A DNA stretch of 64,000 nt from Candidatus Aquidulcis sp. Lineage in GTDB: Bacteria; Chloroflexota; Anaerolineae; UBA4142. Numbering within the stretch: position 1 is the stretch's first letter; each line of letters begins with the position of its first letter. Positions 32,189 to 40,525 of the stretch are shown here, one piece after another. Location of the stretch: NCBI GenBank assembly GCA_020723345.1, contig DYJA01000009.1:1-64000 (forward strand). Direction: 5' to 3'. The position numbers and the translations under genes are program-made. The notes beneath the pieces are model-generated. The model did no database searches. It was not told the DNA's origin and worked only from the letters and a program-made list of their open reading frames with translations.

Positions 32189-34790
32189 ATGCCAGACGCA
32201 CTCAAGAAACTTCGTATCTTTGCCGCGTCACCATCCGACGTGGCGACGGAACGCGCCAAGTTGGAAACGGTCGTCGCGTCGCTCAAGCCGACGGCGGATT
32301 ATCTTGGCTTGACGCTGGAGGTCGTGGATTGGCGCGCGGTCGTGCCTGACGCGGGACGCCCACAGCAAATTATCTTCGATCAGTTGAAGCCGACCTCATG
32401 GGATATTTTCGTCGGCATTTTGTGGCATCGCTTTGGCACGCCGAGCGGCGCGAAAGACCCGCAGACGCAAAAAGATTACCTCTCTGGCACGGAAGAAGAA
32501 TTTCGCGTCGCGTACCGATTGTGGAAAGAGTTCGGCAAGCCGCGCATCGTGATGTATCGCTGCACGCGCGCAATTCCACTCGACGCGGATTTGGTGCAGG
32601 CGCAGCGCGTCAAGGATTTCTTCAAAGAGATTCAGGACCCGCAGAGCGAGTTTCGCGTCTTGACGCAATCGTTCGATTCGACGGAATCGTTTGAAAAACT
32701 CGCGCTCGACAACTTCCAAAGACTGTTGTGCGAGTACGGCGAGCAATCGAAAACGCCGATTACGCCACAAGTCGCGCAAATCCTCGCGCCGAAGATCCCC
32801 AACAACCTGCCGCGCCGCGCCGCGTTCTTCGGTCGCGCGAAAGAGATGGATGTGGTGATGCGCGCGCAGTCCCGCCGACCGCACGTGGGGCGTCCTCGTG
32901 GATGGCATTGGCGGCATCGGCAAGACCGCGCTCGCGATTGAAGCCGCGCATCGCGCGCAGGATACTTCGTTATTCGACGCGTTCGTGTTCGTCACCGCGA
33001 AGCAAAACATTCTCGCGCCGAGCGGCATCCGCGAACTCGCGCCCGCCGCGCGCACGCTCGATGATTTCTTGAACGAGACCGCGCGCGTGCTGGGGCAAAT
33101 CGGGATTCCCAAATTGTCGTCCGACAAAAAGCGGCGCGCCCTGCTCGAAGCGCTCCGTGCGACGCGCGCACTCCTCATCTACGACAATCTCGAAACGCTG
33201 TCGAAAGAAGAGCAGGAGCAAATGGCGGATTTTCTGCGCGAACTGCCGCAAGCGTGCAAGGCAATCATCACGAGCCGACGGCGCGGCGGCGAAGGCGCGG
33301 TGTGGTTGCGCGTGGAAAAATTGGATTGGGACGCGGCGCGCGGCATCATCGAAAATGAAATGGCGCGCGATGCGGGATTGGCAACAAAACTGCGCCGCGC
33401 CGAATCGCGCTGGCAGGAATTGTACGACGAGACGAACGGCTCGCCGCTGGCGTTGGTGCATACGTTGGGTTTGATGCGCGTGCGGACTGCGCTAACGTTT
33501 GACGGTGCGTTGGAAATGTTGCGCGGCAATCGCGACGCCGATTTGCAGCAATTCATTTTCCAAGAAGCGCGCAAAGAATTGACGACGAACGACAAGACCG
33601 CGCTCGGCGCGCTCTCGTTCTTTGTTCCTTCTGCGACGTTCGAGGCGTGGATGCAAGTGGCGAACCTGTCGCGCAACGCGCTGGAGACGACGATTGACCG
33701 CTTGAGCGCGCTGTCACTGGTGGATGTGCTGGCAGGCGAAGAACGCTACGCTCTGCATCCGCTCACGCGCGCCTTTGTCCGCGACGAACTGCTTGCCGAT
33801 GCGAACGTCGCGCGCGAGACGGGAATGCGGTTTGGGAGGTATTGGGTGGATTTTGTACATCAGTACGGCAGTAGAAGCAGAAACTATCCGACTTTCAATT
33901 TGGTAGAAGCCGAGTGGGCAAATATTGATGCTACAATTGGCTGGCTCCTCGAGAGCGTTACCTTCAAAACTGGCATGATTGAAGACGATGTTGCTGCACA
34001 AATATATGTCCGCTTGGCTAGAGAGTTGGAGAGATTCCTGCGATTCAGTGAACGTTGGGATGAACATATTCGCATCAATGAGCAAGCATATGAAATTGCT
34101 TGCATATTGTCATCTTGGCGAGATGCGGGCTGGTGTGCACGCGCAACAGCTTGGACATACTATTATCGCGCGCAAATTGAGGATGCCACCCGATGGGCCA
34201 AGAAGTGCGAGGCTGCATGGGCGCGTGGTGGTAATGCAAACGAGAAAACTGTTGCGATGAAGTTGCTTGGCACACTTGCCAAACAGCGCAAAGATTATTC
34301 CGATGCGGAACGATTATTCAAGCAAGTTCTTGAAATCCGACGCAACTTGAGGGATGACAAAGGTATCGCGATCATACACACTGACTTGGGGGAATTGGCA
34401 CAGGAGCAGGGGAAATTTGATGAAGCCGAAAGGTATTATCTTGAAGGACTCAAATGGGCACAGAAGAAACAGGACAAACCCAGACAATCAAGTCGTATGG
34501 CGACACTCGGTCAGCTCGCTTTGGAACGCGAACGATTTGATGGCGCACGTAAATGGTTTGAACAAGCACTTGTGCTTGCTCAAGAAATAGGACGACAGGA
34601 TGAAATTGCGCGTATCAAGAAAGGTCTCGCGCGCGTACACGAAGCGGAAGGGCGCGCGGACTTGGCACTGCCGCTAGCGCAGAGCGCGCTGAAGATTTAC
34701 GAGCGAATGCAGCACAAGGATTTGGCGGCGGCGCGGGAGTTGGTGGAGAGATTAACCAACTCAACGAATGAGAAACGAATAAACGAATGA
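32189..34790 (+). pseudogene. DUF4062 - NB-ARC - TPR STAND NTPase, split by a frameshift
   Basis: One ancestral gene in two frames. From ATG 32189: DUF4062 domain (LRIFAASPSDVATERAKLE, WDIFVGILWHRFGTP, DYLSGTEEEFRVAYRLWKE, residues 5-125). The frame fails at the T at 32870 (cag-t-ccc); skipping that base restores PADRTWGVLVDGIGGIGKTALAIEAA in the frame that ends at 34790. The second part has Walker A GGIGKTALA, Walker B ALLIYDNLE, a sensor-like IITSRR, a winged-helix region and about five TPR-like repeats at the C-terminus (AERLFKQVLEIRRNL, AERYYLEGLKWAQ, ARKWFEQALVLAQ). STAND NTPases of this shape act as ligand-triggered switches, several of them in antiphage defence. A sequencing error or +1 programmed shift cannot be excluded. 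Codon use becomes less GCG-rich after about 33880. Confidence 0.78.
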
Positions 34791-35000
34791 AGCCGCGCGC
34801 GATTCGTTTATTCGTGTGAGATTCGTTGAGGAGCAGGGCACCCCCACCCTAACCCTCCCCCGTTTTCAAAAACCGAAAACAGGGGAGGGGACGCGCGACT
34901 CCCTTCCCCTGTTCGGCGTTCTAATTCCGAAAGGCGCGCGGGAATTATTAGCAAGCCGAACGGGGGAAGGGCCGGGGATGGGGGTATCCCATTGGAGAGC
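34770..35000. repeat. Repeat-filled spacer after the STAND gene
   Basis: An 8-nt word array (aacgaata, aacgaatg; inverted gattcgtt, tattcgtg) at 34770-34830, then a CCCTCCCC-type palindrome (cacccccaccctaaccctcc ... ggggaggg at 34846-34888) and a second one around 34905-34980. The same CCCCACCCTCCCC palindrome is translated inside the E2 gene at 53930. Confidence 0.65.
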
Positions 35001-35005
35001 AAACC

Positions 35006-35395
35006 ATGAAACTCTTGAAACATCCACACTGGCGTTCGTCGGTCGCAATGCAACTCCGCGCGCGCGAACTCCGCCGCGCGATGACGCCCGCCGAAAAGAA
35101 ACTGTGGCAACACATTCGCGATAATCAACTCGGCGCGCAATTTCGCAAACAGCACGCGGTTGGTCCGTACATCGTGGACTTTTTCTGCGCGAAAGCAAAG
35201 TTGGTAATCGAAGTGGATGGCGACGCGCACGCCGACTCCAAGCAAGCCGAGTACGACGCCGAACGCACGCAGTGGTTGAACGAGCAAAAGCAATATTGCG
35301 TCATTCGATTTTGGAACAGCCAAATCCTTCACGACATCGAGTCGGTGCTGGCAGAGATTTCCAGAGCGCTGCCCGGATTCCAGAACGAGGCGTAA
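35006..35395 (+). CDS. DUF559 endonuclease-domain protein
   Basis: A 129-residue protein of the DUF559 family (Vsr-like restriction-endonuclease fold). RELRRAMTPAEKKLWQHIRDNQLGAQFRKQHAVGPYIVDFFCAKAKLVIEVDGDAH holds the conserved Asp (IVDFF) and the ExD of IEVDGD, the presumed metal site; YDAERTQWLNEQKQYCVIRFWNSQIL is the C-terminal family motif. Function of the family is unproven. The gene ends 2 bases before the HEAT-repeat gene start, so the two are coupled. ATG at 35006 has only a weak ribosome site (GGAGAGC). Confidence 0.85.
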   Translation: MKLLKHPHWRSSVAMQLRARELRRAMTPAEKKLWQHIRDNQLGAQFRKQHAVGPYIVDFFCAKAKLVIEVDGDAHADSKQAEYDAERTQWLNEQKQYCVIRFWNSQILHDIESVLAEISRALPGFQNEA

Positions 35396-35397
35396 CC

Positions 35398-36246
35398 ATG
35401 CCAATTCTTGGTCCCAACATTCCGGCGTTGCAAGCCAAGCGCGACATCGCCGGGCTGATTCAGGCGTGCAAGTCCAAAGACATTCGCACGCGCTGCGCCG
35501 CGCTCCACGCGCTCGGCGAATTGCGCGACCCGCGCGCGCTGCCGGTGTTGAAGGACTGTCTCTTTTCCAACGCCAGCCAAGCGCCGGAAAAAACCGAGGC
35601 GGCGGAAGCGCTTGGCAAACTCGGCGATGCGAGCGCGCTCGACCTCTTGCTCATGGCGAACGAAATCAGCAAAGAGCGCGAACGCCAAGAGATCAACGAT
35701 TCGATTGATACGCGCGACAAAACGTACCGCCCCGCGTTCTACGTCAATCGCATTGCCGCCGACGAGTACGCGCTCCGCGCCGCGATTGCCCAGGCGATTG
35801 CGCGGCTCGGCGGAACGCGCGCGCTCGATGCGCTTTTCCAGTTGCTCGCGACCGAAACCGGCGCGATGTCGAGTCCCGTGAAAACCGCGATCAAGAACGC
35901 GATTGCCGACGCGCTCGAAAATCAGGACGCGCAGATCGTCCCGTTCTTGTGCGCGCAATTCAAGCACGCGTCGGCGGACGTGCGCGAGTGCGCGGCGCAT
36001 TGCTTGAGCGAATTTGAGGACACGCGCGCCGTCGACGCGCTGCTTGACGCGGCGTGCGACGAGCGCGAGCAATTCGCGGTGCGAACCGCCGCGCTCGTCA
36101 CGCTCGGCAAAATCGGCGACGCGAGCGCGCTGCCGGATCTGGACGCGCTGACGCGTTCCGATAATCGCGGTTTGGCGCGCGACGCGAAACAATGCGTGCT
36201 CGCGATTCGGCAGCGGCTGAATTTGCCGACGATAACGGGATTTTGA
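35398..36246 (+). CDS. HEAT-repeat protein
   Basis: A 282-residue all-helical protein with at least four HEAT/PBS-lyase-type repeats: RTRCAALHALGELRDPRALPVLKDCL, KTEAAEALGKLGDASALDLLL, ALRAAIAQAIARLGGTRALDALFQLL, VRECAAHCLSEFEDTRAVDALL and FAVRTAALVTLGKIGDASALPDLDAL. Such solenoids are protein-binding scaffolds. No catalytic motif. Adjacent to the DUF559 gene with a 2-base gap; partner unknown. Confidence 0.8.
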   Translation: MPILGPNIPALQAKRDIAGLIQACKSKDIRTRCAALHALGELRDPRALPVLKDCLFSNASQAPEKTEAAEALGKLGDASALDLLLMANEISKERERQEINDSIDTRDKTYRPAFYVNRIAADEYALRAAIAQAIARLGGTRALDALFQLLATETGAMSSPVKTAIKNAIADALENQDAQIVPFLCAQFKHASADVRECAAHCLSEFEDTRAVDALLDAACDEREQFAVRTAALVTLGKIGDASALPDLDALTRSDNRGLARDAKQCVLAIRQRLNLPTITGF

Positions 36247-36258
36247 TGCAACTCGATC

Positions 36259-36289
36259 TTGCGAAGGGTGAGCAAGTCAACCTTCGCAA
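36259..36289. repeat. TTGCGAAGGTTGA palindrome, copy 1
   Basis: Arms ttgcgaagggtga and tcaaccttcgcaa with a 5-base spacer. Related inverted pairs at 54680-54735 and 59261-59315. Confidence 0.7.
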
Positions 36290-36306
36290 TGTTTTTCATT
36301 CTGTAG

Positions 36307-36366
36307 TATAATGGATACAGCAAAGACGCTGACGACAGGCGAGATTTTTTTCTCGCCTGTTTTTTT
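36307..36366 (+). promoter_or_regulatory. TATAAT followed at once by an intrinsic terminator
   Basis: TATAAT at 36307-36312 (weak -35), then a stem acaggcgaga / tctcgcctgt (36335-36344, 36351-36360) and seven T, 40 bases before the CoA-transferase start. A transcript from this -10 would end after about 45 bases, so either a minimal terminated leader or a small RNA. Confidence 0.5.
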
Positions 36367-36408
36367 GTGGCGCATTGCACCGATGCAACCACCCCAGGAG
36401 GGAATCCA

Positions 36409-37590
36409 ATGCTTGGTCTATTGTCCGGCGCGCGCATCCTCGATTTATCGCACATGCTCGCAGGACCGTTCGGCTCGATGATGCTGGGCGATCTCGGCGC
36501 GGAGATCATCAAGATCGAGCCGCGTGAAGGCGATCCGATGCGGCAGATGGGTCCGCATTTCTTCGCGACCGAAAGCGCGTACTATCTCAGCGCGAACCGC
36601 AGCAAGCAAAGTATCACGCTCAACTTGCAGACGGCGCGCGGACGCGCGATTTTTTACGACCTCGTCAAAATCTCCGATGTCGTCTACGACAATTTTCGCC
36701 CCGGCATCACGCAGAAATTACAGATCGATTTTGAAACGCTCAAACGCTTCAACCCGCGCATCATCGCTTGTTCGATTTCCGGCTTTGGACAAAACGGACC
36801 GTACCGCGACCGTCCCGCGTTCGACATCGCGATCCAAGGTCTCTCCGGCGCGATGAGCATTACCGGCGTCGGCGAGCAGCCCGCGCGGATGGGCATCGCG
36901 ATGGGCGATCTCGCCGGAGGAATGTACGGCGCGTTCGCCGTCGCCGCCGCGCTGTACCATCGCGCAAAAACCGGCGAAGGATGTTGCATCGATCTCAGTC
37001 TCTTGGATTGTTTGACTGCGCTGCACACCTACGTCGCGCAATATTTTTTCCACGACGGCGTCAATCCGGGTCCGCAAGGCACCGAACACATGTCGGTCGT
37101 GCCGTACCAATCGTTCAAGACAAAAGACGGCTACCTCGTCGTCGCGGCGTTCACCGAAAAATTTTGGCAGGGCTTGTGCCGCGCGCTCGATCTGCCGCAC
37201 CTGATCGACGATCCACGCTTTGCCAAGAACGACGACCGCCGCGTGAACCGATTGCAACTTGCGCCGATTCTGTCTGCCGCGTTTCTCACGCGCGCCACCG
37301 ACGAATGGCAAACGCGCCTCGACGCGGAGAGCGTACCGTGGGGACCGATCAACCAGATGGATCGCGTCTTTGCCGATCCGCAAATCTTGGCGCGGCAAAT
37401 GAAAATCGAATTGGAGCACCCGACGATTGGCAAATTGCCGATGCTGGGCAATCCGGTCAAGGTGCAGGGCGCGGGCGAAAAACTCGCGCCGCCGCCGTTG
37501 CGCGGTCAACACACCGCGCAAATTCTGTGCGAGTTGCTCGGGTATTCGCCGGAACAGATCGCGGCATTGGAAAAAGAGCAGGTGATTTGA
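36409..37590 (+). CDS. CaiB/BaiF family (class III) CoA-transferase
   Basis: A 393-residue family III CoA-transferase, moving CoA between organic acids through a Glu/Asp acyl anhydride. LSGARILDLSHMLAGPFGSMMLGDLGAEIIKIEP is the N-terminal signature; FAVAAALYHRAKTGEGCCIDLSLLDCLT and YQSFKTKDGYLVVAAFTEKFW follow; the catalytic carboxylate is the Asp of RPAFDIAIQGLSG (about residue 138), with IQGLSG typical of the family. ATG at 36409 with AGGAGG upstream. Substrate not deducible; no acyl-CoA dehydrogenase or hydratase sits next to it. Confidence 0.9.
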   Translation: MLGLLSGARILDLSHMLAGPFGSMMLGDLGAEIIKIEPREGDPMRQMGPHFFATESAYYLSANRSKQSITLNLQTARGRAIFYDLVKISDVVYDNFRPGITQKLQIDFETLKRFNPRIIACSISGFGQNGPYRDRPAFDIAIQGLSGAMSITGVGEQPARMGIAMGDLAGGMYGAFAVAAALYHRAKTGEGCCIDLSLLDCLTALHTYVAQYFFHDGVNPGPQGTEHMSVVPYQSFKTKDGYLVVAAFTEKFWQGLCRALDLPHLIDDPRFAKNDDRRVNRLQLAPILSAAFLTRATDEWQTRLDAESVPWGPINQMDRVFADPQILARQMKIELEHPTIGKLPMLGNPVKVQGAGEKLAPPPLRGQHTAQILCELLGYSPEQIAALEKEQVI

Positions 37591-37743
37591 TTGCGGCGTC
37601 CGGCGAATATCGCGCGCCTCTCGCCGTGTTTTCACTCTGCGACCGGCAAGATTTATGCGGGCGCGTTCGGCAACGCGTTGTTTGGCATGTGGCGCAGCGC
37701 CGCGGGGCAAGCGACTCACTCGGTAATGCGGTCGGAATCGGTT

Positions 37744-37772
37744 TTGACTCGCGTTGGCAGACGTGGTAGAAT
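37744..37772 (+). promoter_or_regulatory. Promoter of the small-protein/HNH pair
   Basis: TTGACT 37744-37749, 17-base spacer, TAGAAT 37767-37772, 22 bases before the ATG at 37795. Confidence 0.65.
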
Positions 37773-37794
37773 GGTATCCGGTCGAGGTAAGCGT

Positions 37795-38223
37795 ATGTCC
37801 CAAGTCGTTACCCTAAATTTGCCTGAAACGATTTTTCTGCCCGCGCAACGGATGGCGCGCGCCACGCGGCGTCCGCTTGCCGATGTTTTGGTCAGCGCGT
37901 TGCGGGCGTCACTCCCTTCCATAGACGGTTTGCCGCACGGTTTGACCTCGGATTTGATCGCGCTGGAACAATTGGACGACAATGCGCTCTGGCAAGTGAT
38001 GCTGAGTCGTGTTTCAACCGCGCAACAGCGCCGACTCAATAGTTTATTGCGGAAGAACAAAACCGCAAGATTGACTCCAACAGAACGCGCGCGGCTTGAG
38101 CAATTGCAGAGCGAAGCCGATCGAATCATGCTCCGCAAAGCGCGCGCGGCTGTGTTGCTGCGTTTTCGCGGCCGCCGTCTGCCCACCCTGGCTGAACTTC
38201 GCAAACTCAAGCCACTTGAATGA
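37795..38223 (+). CDS. Small protein paired with an HNH nuclease
   Basis: A 142-residue mostly helical protein of unknown function: LNLPETIFLPAQRMARATRRPLADVLVSAL looks like a ribbon-helix-helix-type start, and the rest (QAERARLEQLQSEADRIMLRKARAAVLLRFRGRRLPTL) is a basic helix-turn segment. It overlaps the HNH gene by 4 bases (ATGA). Homologous pairs of such a protein with an HNH gene are known in cyanobacteria and Chloroflexota. Could be an antitoxin-like partner; unproven. Confidence 0.6.
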   Translation: MSQVVTLNLPETIFLPAQRMARATRRPLADVLVSALRASLPSIDGLPHGLTSDLIALEQLDDNALWQVMLSRVSTAQQRRLNSLLRKNKTARLTPTERARLEQLQSEADRIMLRKARAAVLLRFRGRRLPTLAELRKLKPLE

Positions 38224-38648
38224 ATCCTCCCCACCTCTCCGCCTCGCTGCGTCGGCGCGTGCGCGCTCAAGCCCGGTACCGTTGCGGCTATTGTTTGCGA
38301 ACCGAAGAACTCGCCGGCGAGCGAATGACCATCGAGCATATTCAACCAATCAGTCGCGGCGGATTGACCGTTGAGCAAAATCTGTGGCTGGCGTGTCGGC
38401 GATGCAATGAGTACAAAGCCGCGCAGACGCACGCACGCGATCCGCTGACCGGCAAGCAGGTTCGGCTTTTCAACCCGCGCACGCAAGTATGGTTTGAACA
38501 TTTCGCATGGGATGCCAGCGGAGTACTGATTCAAGGCATTACGCCAACCGGGCGCACGACGGTCATCGCGTTGCGGCTGAACAATATCGAAATCGTCGTT
38601 GCGCGGCGTTTGTGGGTGGCGGCAACTTGGTGGCCCCCTGAAGAATAG
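38220..38648 (+). CDS. HNH endonuclease
   Basis: A 142-residue HNH nuclease. CGYCLRTEEL and LACRRCNEYKA are the two CxxC zinc knuckles, and MTIEHIQPISRGGLTVEQNL holds the catalytic His-His/Asn of the beta-beta-alpha-metal motif. The C-terminal 50 residues (RLFNPRTQVWFEHFAWDASG) are a small beta domain usual in this subgroup. Coupled to the small protein upstream. The 131-bp MITE starts immediately at its stop codon (38646). Confidence 0.85.
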   Translation: MNPPHLSASLRRRVRAQARYRCGYCLRTEELAGERMTIEHIQPISRGGLTVEQNLWLACRRCNEYKAAQTHARDPLTGKQVRLFNPRTQVWFEHFAWDASGVLIQGITPTGRTTVIALRLNNIEIVVARRLWVAATWWPPEE

Positions 38649-38776
38649 ACTTTATCGGAAATAATTTTGGACACTGATAAACACAGATGCACACAGATTG
38701 AAAACCTAGAGATCAGTGTTAATCAGTGTTAATCTGTGTCCAAATTCTGGATTGGGTTTATTTCCGATAATGTCTA
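38646..38776 (+). mobile_element. 131-bp MITE, copy 1
   Basis: Terminal inverted repeats TAGACTTTATCGGAAATAA / TTATTTCCGATAATGTCTA, TA at both tips as for IS630/Tc1-type target sites, and a decamer-word core (gacactgata, aacacagatg, cacacagatt). A near-identical copy lies inverted at 48685-48815. Confidence 0.85.
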
Positions 38777-38783
38777 ATGATAA

Positions 38784-38814
38784 GACCCGAAGGATTTCGT
38801 AAATCCTTCGGGTC
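38784..38814. terminator. Hairpin after the lipocalin-like gene
   Basis: 14-base arms gacccgaaggattt / aaatccttcgggtc with a 3-base loop, just beyond the minus-strand gene end at 38820. Confidence 0.65.
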
Positions 38815-38819
38815 GCTTG

Positions 38820-39263
38820 TTATTTCGCTTCTCCCACGCGCTCCCATTTCAGATAGCCGACGGCTTGTTCGCCCGCGAGCGGCATCGGCAACGTCATCAG
38901 CGTAAGTTGCTTGCCCACGAATTCGAAAAACAATTCGCGCGCATTGCCGATCCAATTGGGAAACGATGCGCCTTGAATGTGATGAATCACCACTCCGCGG
39001 CGCTCGTCCAATTCGAATGTGCCATAGTACGCGAACGCGCCGTCCCACGCCGATTGAATTTCCTCCGGCGTGCCTTTCAACCAATCGCCGGACTGAAAGC
39101 GCGGACGATCCGGATCTATCACTTGCAGCATCATGATTCCGCTCGGATCATAGATGAGCATGCCGCGCACACCGTTCCCCATCGGACGGATCAAGATGCC
39201 GTCCGCCAAACGAAATTCGTACGAAAGGAGTTGCCACACTCCGTAGAACTGTTCTTGCGCCAT
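38820..39263 (-). CDS. Lipocalin-like domain protein
   Basis: A 147-residue protein matching the lipocalin-like PF13924 pattern: FYGVWQLLSYEFRLADG at the start, GMLIYDPSGIMMLQVID, YYGTFELDERRGVVIHHIQG and LTLMTLPMPLAGEQAVGYLKWERV. Predicted single beta barrel, cytoplasmic (no signal peptide), binding a small ligand; function unknown. The ATG at 39263 has no strong ribosome site. Confidence 0.75.
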   Translation of the reverse strand: MAQEQFYGVWQLLSYEFRLADGILIRPMGNGVRGMLIYDPSGIMMLQVIDPDRPRFQSGDWLKGTPEEIQSAWDGAFAYYGTFELDERRGVVIHHIQGASFPNWIGNARELFFEFVGKQLTLMTLPMPLAGEQAVGYLKWERVGEAK

Positions 39264-39350
39264 CGCTTTCCTCCGCCGCCGTTAGCGAATGTTCACTTCC
39301 GATACACCGATTGTAGTGTGACAACCCACACCTGTCAAGAGGGAAAAAAG

Positions 39351-39383
39351 AAGCCAGGTTTCCCCGGAGGAGAAACCTGGCTT
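39351..39383 (-). terminator. Intrinsic terminator of the 39401 gene
   Basis: Arms aagccaggttt / aaacctggctt with an 11-base loop; on the minus strand it is followed by a U run (plus 39344-39350 is A-rich). Confidence 0.75.
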
Positions 39384-39400
39384 TACACGGTTGGAATGTT

Positions 39401-40453
39401 TTACTCGACGATATTGATGTTGTCGCCTTCGATGTGCATTTTGAACACCCACGGTTTGTCGTTCGGATTAGTGACGCGGATAAAGTACGTGCCGGACACG
39501 TTAAAGTTGCCCACCCACACCAAATCGTTGGACGAGCACTTGCCTTGATCGCACAAGACCGGCTGGGTCATCCCGCGACCGATGAAACGGTCGTCGGTGA
39601 AGTTGATCGCCTGCTCGGGTGTGAAGAGCGCGAACCAAATCCCGGAAACGTTGCCGTTGTACAACACGATCATAATGCGGGAGCGGTCTCCCCCGTAATC
39701 GAATTTGTACCACATCGAAGTATTCGCGGGGATGCTCTGATCGCGATTGTCGCGCACGTACACCGCGGTGTAGGGCGAATCGTTTTCCACGCCTTTCACG
39801 GGCGTCGGCGATGGAATCGGCAGCGGCGTCGGTACGACCGGCGGCGGCACGGGCTGCACCGGTTGAACCGGTTGGACAGTGGTTGTCGCCGGCGTTGTCG
39901 TTGTAATCGTTGTCGTCGTGGTTGTGGTCACGGGCGTTGGCGGGAACGCGGGCGTGGGCGTCGGAACACCGTGCGAGACATTTTCACCGGTGATCAGCAA
40001 CGAAAAAGTTTTCCAGATGTTGGTCGGGTTGATGACGAGAACATAGTACGTGCCGTACTGGTGGAATCCGCCTTCCCAGACTAGATCGGGCGAAGTGCAT
40101 CTGCCGTCAGAGCAAGGCACTTGCACTCGATTGCCGCGCCCGACGAACCTGTCGTCGTTTTCGATGTTCTTGGCTTGATCGGGCGTGTAGACGCGGAACT
40201 CAAGCCCGACCGCGCCGCCATTGGGGACAAAGATGTTGATCTTTTTGTTTTCGCCGCCGTAGTCGAACATGTACCACAGGTACGCCCCGGCAGGAATCTG
40301 ATGTTGTTGAAAGTCGGCGTAGATCGCGGTAAAGGGACTGACATTCGTCGGACCGGTGGCGGGACCTTGCGCCGCGGAAGGCACTGTGCCCAAACCGATC
40401 GCCGCGGCGAGCGCGAGCGCGACAAATCCGCCAATAAGAATTTTCGCTTTCAT
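39401..40453 (-). CDS. Secreted two-domain beta-sandwich protein
   Basis: A 350-residue exported protein: signal peptide (LIGGFVALALAAAIGLGTVPSAAQ, cleavage about 29), then two copies of a pre-peptidase-like domain (SPFTAIYADFQQHQIPAGAYLWYMFDYGG ... TYYVLVIN; and SPYTAVYVRDNRDQSIPANTSMWYKFDYGG ... TYFIRVTN) joined by a Thr/Pro-rich stalk (TTTTTTT, PVQPVQP, PTPLPIPSPTP). Each copy has a Cys pair near DDRFVGRG. No anchor is seen. The same domain recurs once in the next gene, so the two probably form part of one surface structure. Promoter TTGGAA-16-TATACT at plus 40488-40515. Confidence 0.72.
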   Translation of the reverse strand: MKAKILIGGFVALALAAAIGLGTVPSAAQGPATGPTNVSPFTAIYADFQQHQIPAGAYLWYMFDYGGENKKINIFVPNGGAVGLEFRVYTPDQAKNIENDDRFVGRGNRVQVPCSDGRCTSPDLVWEGGFHQYGTYYVLVINPTNIWKTFSLLITGENVSHGVPTPTPAFPPTPVTTTTTTTITTTTPATTTVQPVQPVQPVPPPVVPTPLPIPSPTPVKGVENDSPYTAVYVRDNRDQSIPANTSMWYKFDYGGDRSRIMIVLYNGNVSGIWFALFTPEQAINFTDDRFIGRGMTQPVLCDQGKCSSNDLVWVGNFNVSGTYFIRVTNPNDKPWVFKMHIEGDNINIVE

Positions 40454-40487
40454 CTAACCTCCTCGTGGTTGGTTCTAAATCACGTAT

Positions 40488-40515
40488 AGTATACCGCTTT
40501 TGTGTCAAATTCCAA
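40488..40515 (-). promoter_or_regulatory. Promoter of the 39401 gene
   Basis: Minus strand TTGGAA (plus 40510-40515), 16-base spacer, TATACT (plus 40488-40493). Confidence 0.55.
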
Positions 40516-40525
40516 AATCGCGCAA

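Noticed and set aside
32189..32941. Stand-alone DUF4062 protein
   Set aside because: The last about 30 residues of this frame are frameshift noise (Arg/His/Trp-rich), while the expected STAND sequence continues at once in the next frame.
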